This document shows positions 1 to 6,327 of a stretch of 8,398 bases of DNA, piece by piece (the stretch's first letter is position 1; each line of letters opens with the position of its first letter). This DNA is from Nitrospirota bacterium (GTDB lineage Bacteria > Nitrospirota > Thermodesulfovibrionia > Thermodesulfovibrionales > Magnetobacteriaceae). Below the pieces are notes generated by a model. It had not been told where the DNA came from. It saw nothing but the letters and a program-made list of their open reading frames with translations, and did no database searches. The stretch lies in assembly GCA_015232165.1 (NCBI GenBank), contig JADGAE010000074.1:1-8398 (forward strand), written 5' to 3'. The translations under genes were made by a program, and so were the position numbers.

Positions 1-534
1 CTCGATATTTTGAATCAACAGACCGATCTCGTTGAGCGGATTTCTCCAGTGGTGCGAGATGTTTTTAAACAGCTCGTTTATAGCCGACAGTCTGATCTTG
101 AAGATGTTACACCGCACGTACTCCTCTTCATACTTTATTGCCGTGCATACCTTAAGCAGGACGTCCAATAACTTCTCGTTGTTTATGGGCTTGGTTATAA
201 ACTTCTCAACGCCGATCTCTATCAGCTCAAGCAGGTACTCGGAATCGCTGTAGGCAGAGGTGACCAATATCGGCTGCTTTCTGTTGATTGCCTTAATCTC
301 CCTGGATAGGCTAATACCGTCAAATACCGGCATCTTTATGTCCGTTATGACCAGGTCGTATCTCTCCTTCTTGTACATATCCAACGCCTCACTGCCATTA
401 CAGGCCATATCCACCTTCCTGAAAAACTCCATATAAAACTTACCGTATTCAAGGCGTATATCTTCTTCGTCCTCGACATACAAGACACTCAATGATTGGG
501 CAAGTTCCCTCAATATCATTATATTTACATTCAT
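1..534 (-). CDS. Response regulator receiver domain fused to a histidine kinase (partial, C-terminus outside window)
   Basis: This frame is open from an ATG at 534 to the left edge (178 codons, no stop). Residues about 14-130 form a receiver domain. The acidic pocket is in VEDEED (20-25), the phospho-acceptor Asp65 lies in VITDIKMP, Ser93 is in TSAY, and Lys115 is in ITKPI. A helical linker follows. Residues 158-170 then read NISHHWRNPLNEI, a histidine kinase H-box with His161 as the likely phosphorylated residue. The gene is therefore a REC-HisKA protein and not a plain regulator, and an ATPase domain should follow outside the window. The start is fixed by an ATGA overlap with the stop of the upstream giant kinase and by a consensus Shine-Dalgarno six bases ahead. 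Translational coupling is likely. Inferred role: it receives phosphate from an upstream kinase on Asp65, which tunes its own kinase domain. The identity of the ATPase domain and any further output cannot be seen. Confidence 0.9.
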   Translation of the reverse strand, partial: MNVNIMILRELAQSLSVLYVEDEEDIRLEYGKFYMEFFRKVDMACNGSEALDMYKKERYDLVITDIKMPVFDGISLSREIKAINRKQPILVTSAYSDSEYLLELIEIGVEKFITKPINNEKLLDVLLKVCTAIKYEEEYVRCNIFKIRLSAINELFKNISHHWRNPLNEIGLLIQNIE

Positions 535-3500
535 ACAGAATCCTCCTTGTTTAAACGCTTTGGTAATTTTATGTTCATACAGGCACCGTCATCGACGTTT
601 GAGGCATCGATGTGACCTTTTAGATTGTCGTCAATGATTACCTTGCACATATATAGACCCAACCCCGTCCCCTTTGCCTCACTCTTGGTGGAATAGTATT
701 GTTTGAACAGGTTTTCCAGGACGTAATCAGAAAACCCACCGCCGTTGTCAATCACATTGACATAGATGTAGTCGTCATCTTCGTCTTCGATTATTTTTAT
801 GTGTGGGGTTGCTATTTTTCTATCTTTTATGACCTCTAGGGAGTTTGAAAACAGATTTAAAAAGACCTGCATCAACTCGTTGGGATACGTCTGAAAGGGC
901 GACGATATCTTCTTGTCGTAGGTTATTTGGACATGATTATCTTTTAAGGGCATGGCAACGATGTTTAAGCTCTTTTCTATAACCTCATGCAACAGGGTAG
1001 ACTCAGGCCTCTTGTTGGTCTTGTAAAAGTTTCTAAAGTCGTTGATAGTCTCGGACAAGAACAAGACGTGTTTTTCTATTTTGTCAAAACCTTCGCTGAT
1101 GTCATCTTCCGATACCTTGTTCAGTACCATTTTAACCTTTAAGGTAGCGATGACGGCGTTAATCATGGCCAGTGGCTGTCTCCACTGGTGTGCTATTAGA
1201 CTTAACATCTCACCCATCTGGGCCTGCCTCATCTTCATCATAAACAATCGGTCCCTGTTTTTTTGCTCCGTAATATCACGCCCTACGACTATCACTACCG
1301 TGCTGTTGTCAATAACGCTTGTACAACTGGAAAAAGACAATAACATGGGTATCTTTATGCCACTCTTTGCCCGGTAGGTTATTTCCTCGTTCATTTGAGA
1401 GAGGTCAAGGTCACATATAATGCCTATCTTTTTCCCGACTATTTCATTTTCATCGTATCCGAGCAGGCTACAGGTGGCTATGTTTACAGACTCTATGACT
1501 AACTCGCGCGTGACCACGATGAGCGAGTCATGCATGGAATTGAGGATGTTGCTGTAATAGTCCTTCTGGGAGCAAAGGAGCTGTGCTTGCAACTCTTTCA
1601 GTTGGGTGTTAGCCTCTGTTAATTGCAGCATCTGTCGCTTTAGCATCAGGTGATTCTTCACTCGCAGCTTTACTACGGCCGGATTAATAGGCTTGGAGAT
1701 ATAATCTACAGCGCCCAATTCCAGGCCGACTGTTTCATCGTCTTTTTGATCCATGGACGTTATAAAAATAACCGGCACATCCGCCAGGGAAGGCTCTTTC
1801 TTTAGCAGACGAAACAGCTCGTAACCATCCATATCAGGCATTATGATGTCAAGGAGGATCAAGTCCGGTCTTACCGCCAGGGCCGTCTCCAGGGCATCCC
1901 TGGCGTTAGTGGCAAAGTACGTCATGTAAGTGTCTTGCAGTGCCTCATTGGTTATCTCTATGTTTGCTATAGTGTCATCCACTATCAGGACGATCTCTTT
2001 TTCCGTGTGGCTGAGGGAGGTCGCCAACTCTCTCACAATTAACAGGGCGCCTTTAAAGTCTAACTTGTTGATACAAGCGCCCAGTTTATCAATCTCTGTT
2101 TCATTGGACACCGATATCAAAGATGAGCGGTGTTTAGCGAAATACATCTTTACCTGCAGGGAGTTGCGTCCCAGCAGCATATCCAACTGTGCGACAATCG
2201 CGCCGAGGCCGCTGACGTCAACGGAGGCATCCGCCTTTATCTCCGGCTTTGCATCCACCTTTGCCGGTTCCATTGTCAACGTCGCCAAACAACTTGCCGA
2301 TTCAAACACCGTTTCCAGTTCCCTGGCCATCCTTGCAAGGCATCCGGGGACCTCTGTCGTGGCTTCTTGTATCAACAGGTCTTCAAGAGTCCTGACAACG
2401 TCAAATAGCGCCATCGCCGAAATATTGCCCGCCATGCCCTTGAGGCTATGTACCATCTCCCTGGCACTCTTGTAATCACTCCCCTGAAGGGCAGCCCCTA
2501 TGTCATTAACTATATGGGTGTTAGCGTTCTTGAAGTCTGCAACGATCTTTAGCAGCAGTTTCATGTTGCCGCCAAGCCGCGCAAGTGCTGATGCCATATC
2601 AATCCCGGGGAGGTTATCGGGCGACGGAGCTTCTTTCTTCCCGGGCAGGGCAGGCTCTGCCTCGGAGACCTTCGGTGCAGTTGGCGGTATCCAATTAAGC
2701 AGCGTGTCACAGAGGTCTTTGACGTCTATTGGCTTGGAGACATGGTCGTTCATCCCCACCGCGTAACATTTATCCCGTTCTTCCTTCATCACATGGGCGG
2801 TCATGGCAATTATCGGCAACTCTTCACTGGTGAAGCTCTCTCTGATCCTTTGCGTTGCTTGCATGCCGTCCATTTCGGGCATCTGTATATCCATCAAGAC
2901 GGCGCTATATCTGCCGGGAGACTCATCTACGGCCCTCACCGCCTCTAATCCGTTGTTGGCTATGTCAACAACAAATCCCGCGTTGGTCAAAACCTCAAAG
3001 GCAACCTGCTGGTTTATATAATGGTCCTCCACGAGCAATAACCGTGCACCTTTTATAGCCGACAACCTTTTGGTCTCAGACTGCCCCGTTTCATGCCGCC
3101 TGACCTGATACCTTGAGTCCTTGCCAAATGCTTCCAATATAGAGTTAAACAGGATTGATTTCTTGATCGGTTTGGTGAGGAAAAACCTTACGCCTACCTC
3201 CCTGGACCTTTGTCGGACATCGTCATTGCCGTGGGCAGTCACCATAATTGTGACCGGTGGGTCGGGGATTTCAGGGTCAGACAGGATATGTCTTGTTGTC
3301 TCAAGGCCATCCATCTGCGGCATCTTCAGATCGATAAGCAGCATTTTGTATTTCTTCTGAGTCGGTATCTCTGAGGTACGCTTCAATTGCTCTATGGCAG
3401 TCATGCCGCAATCAACGGTCGTCACATCCATTGTGAAGCCCTCCAGGATATCCTTGAGGATATCGCGTGCGCTTGCGTTGTCGTCAACCACCATGACCCT

Positions 3501-6122
3501 CATCCCGACAAGGTCGGGGGGCAGCAGGTAAGCCGTCCCGGGTGGTTGTCGGTAGCCGGTCTTGAGCGTAAAGGTAAACTCGCTTCCTTTGCCGTATTCG
3601 CTCCTTACCCGGATGTCGCCATTCATCAACTCTACCAGCTTCTTGCATATACTCAGGCCAAGGCCGGTACCTCCGTACTTTCTTGTCGTTGAACTGTCGC
3701 CCTGTGAAAATGGTTTAAACAGATTGGTTACCATCTCCGGTGTCATGCCAATCCCTGAATCTCTGACGGAGAGACTCAGGGTAACCTCGTTGCCGGCCAT
3801 CTCAATGACCTTTATAGCCAGCACAATCTCTCCCTGTTCAGTGAATTTGACCGCGTTGCCCAGGAGATTGGTAAGCACCTGGGCTATCCTCAACGGGTCA
3901 CCGGTGAGCAGAAACGGCACGTCCCTGTCGATAGAGAGCATTACCTCGACGCCCTTTTCCTCGGCCTTTATGGTCAGCATATTGACTATATTATCCAGGA
4001 CGCTGTTGAGGTCGAAGTCAACGATCTCAATCTCCAGTTTGCCCGCCTCTATCTTTGACAGATCGAGCAGGTCGTTAATGAGTACCAACAGCGAGCTTGA
4101 AGACGACTGTATCTTGTTGAGGTAGTCCCTCTGTTTTGCCGAGAGATCGGTCTGCAGCATTAAACGCCCAAGGCCCATTATTGCGTTTAGCGGCGTGCGA
4201 ATCTCATGGCTCATGTTGGCAAGGAACTCGCTCTTGGCTCTATTGGCGCTCTCTGCCTCCTGCTTTGCCGCAATGAGGTTGTCTTCCATCACCCTGCGTT
4301 GGGTGATATCCTCCCCGGCCCCCATCATTGAGACGAGATTTCCATTGTCGTCGTAAACGGGGTCTATATGCCATGAAATTAGTCGTTCAGAGCCGTCTCT
4401 TGCAACAACCCAGCCCTCGAAAGTATCAATCATATTCCCGGTGAAGCAAGCATTAAAGGCAGCTCTGCCATATTCACGTTCAATTTCGGGAGGGTAGTTA
4501 TCAAACCAGTTCTTGCCCACGATATCACTCTCCTGGTATCCCAGGATGTCAGCTCCCTTTTTGTTAATGAGCGCTATCCTCTGGTCTGGAGTCATAACTA
4601 CTATCATGACGCCTGCTACGTCAAGGTATTTCTGCGCGGTCTCTTTTTCTCTCTTTAGGGCTTCCTCCAGGCTCTTTCTATCGGTGATGTCCCAAAATAT
4701 CCCAAGCAGACCAACGATGTTACCATTGTCGTCACGGACGGGGGTCTTTGCTGTGTGGACGGTTTTTTCCCGACCATTGTGCACGTACCCTTCATCAAAG
4801 CTCTGAGTAACCCCTGCCTCCATAATCCGTTGGTCATCGGCGCGGTATTTCTCCGCAAGATGTTTGGGGAAGAAGTCAAAGTCTCTCCTGCCTTCCATAT
4901 CGGCGGGTTTGAGGTTGAAATCCGCCGCAAATGCCGGGTTAACCGCTACGTAGACCGAATTCACGTCTTTGTAAAACACCTTCTGTGGGATATTGTTCAG
5001 GAGAAGTCGGTATTTCTCCTCTTCTCTCCTTAAGGCATCCTCAAGGTGCTTTCTGTCGGTGATGTCCCAAAGTATGCCAAGCATGCCAATAACAACGCCA
5101 TTGTCATCACGGACGGGGGAGAGTACCGCATGTATGGCACTTTCCATGCCATCTTTTATATAAGGCTCATCAAAGCTCTCTGTAACCCCCGATTCCATGA
5201 TACGGGTATCGTTGATGCGGAATTGTTCTGCCAGGTGTACAGGGAATAAGTCAAATGCCGTTTTGCCTGTTATATCGGCCGGTTTTAGGTTGAAATCCGC
5301 CGCAAATACGGGATTAACTGCGACGTAGACACTATTGCGGTCTTTGTAAAACACCTTCTGTGGGATATTGTTCAGGAGTAGCCTGTATTTCTCCTCGCTT
5401 TGGATGAATTGTTTTTCAACAAGGACTCGTTCTCTGATCTCTTGCCGGAGTGCTTCGTTGATCTTTTTCAGATCAATTTCGGCCTGCTTTCTTGTACGTA
5501 TCTCATCCTCAAGCAGCCTGTTTGCGTTTATAAGCTCATCTGTGCGTTTCTTAACCTCATCTTCGAGAAATAGGTTGTGTCTTATCAGTTCTTCGTCGAC
5601 CATCTTGCGCTCTATTGCCAGGGCATAGTAGTTGGCAAGGTGTTGAAGCACCTCCAGGTCTGACTCCATATAATCACGTGAGGAGTTGGCAACGGCTATC
5701 TGTCCAAGGAGTTTATCGCCAAGCATGGCCGGCACCGATAGAAACCGCCTTATCGGCATATGTCCCCTGGGCGTTCCTGAGCTTCTATGATCATTTTCAG
5801 GCGTGTTTGTCAGCAGCGGCTTTTTATTGTCCAGCACCCAACCCCAAAGGCCATAGAAATTCTTAAAGACAAAGTCCTTGTTCGAGACATTGCAACTGCC
5901 CCAGATTTCCGTTGTCAAGGTGGGGGCGACCAAAAAACCCGTCTCAACATCAATATAGCCAACAAAACCATATGTGCTCTCAGTCAGGGCCTTGGCATGG
6001 TGCAGTATCAGATCGGAGATATCCTTGATGGAAATCCGGTCCGTCTGGATAAGCGCCTTTGATATCTCAGCCATTGAGTTATTTACATCGTTCATATTGA
6101 GTACCTGTGTCTTGTCTATCAT
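531..6122 (-). CDS. Giant soluble dual-core hybrid histidine kinase (GAF-PAS3-HK-REC2-HPt-REC-PAS-HK)
   Basis: The protein has 1863 residues and no membrane segment or signal peptide, so it should be cytoplasmic. Domains in order: GAF about 35-172; coiled coil 175-242; PAS 243-360, 368-485 and 493-610; HisKA with His639 (MSHEIRTPLN); HATPase about 740-855 (N752/N756, DSGIGM at 788, GGTGLGL at 817); REC1 873-1000 (D880 D881, Asp931, T962, K984); REC2 1025-1145 (E1032 D1033, Asp1078, T1108, K1130); HPt about 1175-1275 with His1225 (MVHSLKG); helical tail 1300-1370; REC3 1377-1495 (D1382 D1383, Asp1425, T1455, K1477); PAS 1521-1621; second HisKA with His1645 (IAHQWRQPL); second HATPase (N1756/N1760, DNGGG at 1792, GTGLGL at 1818). 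Every catalytic and phospho-acceptor residue expected in these families is present. The first half resembles BarA/EvgS-like tripartite phosphorelay kinases, and the C-terminal REC-PAS-HK resembles a separate kinase fused on. The start at 6122 has TAGGA seven bases upstream. The stop overlaps the next gene. The GAF and PAS ligands are unknown. Confidence 0.95.
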   Translation of the reverse strand: MIDKTQVLNMNDVNNSMAEISKALIQTDRISIKDISDLILHHAKALTESTYGFVGYIDVETGFLVAPTLTTEIWGSCNVSNKDFVFKNFYGLWGWVLDNKKPLLTNTPENDHRSSGTPRGHMPIRRFLSVPAMLGDKLLGQIAVANSSRDYMESDLEVLQHLANYYALAIERKMVDEELIRHNLFLEDEVKKRTDELINANRLLEDEIRTRKQAEIDLKKINEALRQEIRERVLVEKQFIQSEEKYRLLLNNIPQKVFYKDRNSVYVAVNPVFAADFNLKPADITGKTAFDLFPVHLAEQFRINDTRIMESGVTESFDEPYIKDGMESAIHAVLSPVRDDNGVVIGMLGILWDITDRKHLEDALRREEEKYRLLLNNIPQKVFYKDVNSVYVAVNPAFAADFNLKPADMEGRRDFDFFPKHLAEKYRADDQRIMEAGVTQSFDEGYVHNGREKTVHTAKTPVRDDNGNIVGLLGIFWDITDRKSLEEALKREKETAQKYLDVAGVMIVVMTPDQRIALINKKGADILGYQESDIVGKNWFDNYPPEIEREYGRAAFNACFTGNMIDTFEGWVVARDGSERLISWHIDPVYDDNGNLVSMMGAGEDITQRRVMEDNLIAAKQEAESANRAKSEFLANMSHEIRTPLNAIMGLGRLMLQTDLSAKQRDYLNKIQSSSSSLLVLINDLLDLSKIEAGKLEIEIVDFDLNSVLDNIVNMLTIKAEEKGVEVMLSIDRDVPFLLTGDPLRIAQVLTNLLGNAVKFTEQGEIVLAIKVIEMAGNEVTLSLSVRDSGIGMTPEMVTNLFKPFSQGDSSTTRKYGGTGLGLSICKKLVELMNGDIRVRSEYGKGSEFTFTLKTGYRQPPGTAYLLPPDLVGMRVMVVDDNASARDILKDILEGFTMDVTTVDCGMTAIEQLKRTSEIPTQKKYKMLLIDLKMPQMDGLETTRHILSDPEIPDPPVTIMVTAHGNDDVRQRSREVGVRFFLTKPIKKSILFNSILEAFGKDSRYQVRRHETGQSETKRLSAIKGARLLLVEDHYINQQVAFEVLTNAGFVVDIANNGLEAVRAVDESPGRYSAVLMDIQMPEMDGMQATQRIRESFTSEELPIIAMTAHVMKEERDKCYAVGMNDHVSKPIDVKDLCDTLLNWIPPTAPKVSEAEPALPGKKEAPSPDNLPGIDMASALARLGGNMKLLLKIVADFKNANTHIVNDIGAALQGSDYKSAREMVHSLKGMAGNISAMALFDVVRTLEDLLIQEATTEVPGCLARMARELETVFESASCLATLTMEPAKVDAKPEIKADASVDVSGLGAIVAQLDMLLGRNSLQVKMYFAKHRSSLISVSNETEIDKLGACINKLDFKGALLIVRELATSLSHTEKEIVLIVDDTIANIEITNEALQDTYMTYFATNARDALETALAVRPDLILLDIIMPDMDGYELFRLLKKEPSLADVPVIFITSMDQKDDETVGLELGAVDYISKPINPAVVKLRVKNHLMLKRQMLQLTEANTQLKELQAQLLCSQKDYYSNILNSMHDSLIVVTRELVIESVNIATCSLLGYDENEIVGKKIGIICDLDLSQMNEEITYRAKSGIKIPMLLSFSSCTSVIDNSTVVIVVGRDITEQKNRDRLFMMKMRQAQMGEMLSLIAHQWRQPLAMINAVIATLKVKMVLNKVSEDDISEGFDKIEKHVLFLSETINDFRNFYKTNKRPESTLLHEVIEKSLNIVAMPLKDNHVQITYDKKISSPFQTYPNELMQVFLNLFSNSLEVIKDRKIATPHIKIIEDEDDDYIYVNVIDNGGGFSDYVLENLFKQYYSTKSEAKGTGLGLYMCKVIIDDNLKGHIDASNVDDGACMNIKLPKRLNKEDSV
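541..548 (-). promoter_or_regulatory. Consensus ribosome binding site of the REC-kinase gene
   Basis: The minus strand reads AAGGAGGA, six bases before the ATG at 534 and inside the last codons of the upstream gene. It decides between the ATG at 534 and an in-frame ATG five codons later, which has no comparable site. Confidence 0.85.
4647..5396 (-). repeat. Tandem 375-bp direct duplication encoding PAS1 and PAS2
   Basis: Two head-to-tail 125-codon units (5396 to 5022 and 5021 to 4647) encode successive PAS domains, both beginning EEKYRLLLNNIPQKVFYKD. Hand alignment gives about 71% identity overall (89 of 125 residues). The first 41 residues differ at only two positions, and the rest is near 60%. 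A 38-base stretch is identical in DNA, at 4966-5003 and 5341-5378, exactly 375 bases apart. This is an intragenic domain duplication visible at nucleotide level. Confidence 0.93.
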
Positions 6123-6142
6123 TTCATTGTCCTACCATTATA
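6103..6142 (-). repeat. Start-region direct repeat, functional copy
   Basis: This 40-base segment covers the ribosome binding site, ATG and first codons (MIDKTQV) of the giant kinase. A near copy lies at 6291-6322. The two share TATAAT, GTAGGAC, AATGAAATGA and CACAGGT in the same order. They differ by one substitution, a one-base indel and a nine-base gap. Confidence 0.85.
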
Positions 6143-6177
6143 TAGCGCGTTTCGATTGCATGCGATACAAAGAAAGA

Positions 6178-6262
6178 AAGGGGCGACTCCGCTCGCACAG
6201 CGACGTTACCGCGCCCCCTTCAGAACCCCCTGCAAGGGGACCAGTCCCCTTGACCCCATTAT
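6178..6262. repeat. GC-rich palindromic intergenic repeat (REP-like)
   Basis: The core of the 148 bases between the two start-region repeats is rich in inverted repeats. AAGGGGCG (6178-6185) pairs with CGCCCCCTT (6212-6220) with one bulged base. CGCT (6190-6193) pairs with AGCG (6199-6202) inside that loop. AAGGGGAC (6234-6241) and GTCCCCTT (6244-6251) form a perfect 8-bp inverted repeat with two bases between. Further CCCC blocks at 6226-6230 and 6254-6257 offer alternative pairings. No T-run follows on either strand, so a simple intrinsic terminator is unlikely. The form fits a dispersed REP/MITE-like intergenic element, and the style is familiar from environmental genomes. Copy number cannot be judged here. 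It may attenuate transcription between the two kinase genes or protect the mRNA. Confidence 0.6.
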
Positions 6263-6290
6263 TTCACACTCAATTATCATGCCTTAAAAA

Positions 6291-6322
6291 ACCTGTGTCA
6301 TTTCATTAGTCCTACTATTATA
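6291..6322 (-). repeat. Start-region direct repeat, relic copy
   Basis: This is a second copy of the giant kinase's translation start region, five bases downstream of the stop codon of the first kinase gene. Read from its ATG at 6302 it gives MTQVF and then a stop, recognisable as the gene's own MIDKTQV with three codons lost. It appears to be the ancestral start, displaced when about 188 bases were gained between the copies. It is a non-coding remnant today. Confidence 0.8.
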
Positions 6323-6327
6323 CATAA

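Noticed and set aside
1930..2475. Long plus-strand open frame (181 codons) opposite the HPt region of the giant kinase
   Set aside because: It is the antisense of a well-conserved coding region with all domain motifs intact on the minus strand. It has no recognisable protein character and no clear ribosome site.
3562..4125. Plus-strand open frame (187 codons) opposite the first kinase core
   Set aside because: Serine- and leucine-rich composition is typical of antisense shadow frames. The minus strand encodes the HisKA and ATPase motifs here.
6119..6127. Two-codon minicistron ATG AAA TGA overlapping the giant kinase start
   Set aside because: The TAGGA ribosome site is only two bases from this ATG but seven from the gene's own ATG, so initiation on the minicistron is unlikely.
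6137..6142. Perfect TATAAT just upstream of the giant kinase as a second promoter
   Set aside because: No -35 match lies 16-18 bases upstream, and transcription would begin inside the ribosome binding site, about eight bases before the ATG. The hexamer is part of the duplicated start region and is better explained that way.
6234..6251. The AAGGGGAC/GTCCCCTT palindrome as an intrinsic terminator
   Set aside because: No run of T follows on either strand, and the loop between perfect arms is only two bases.
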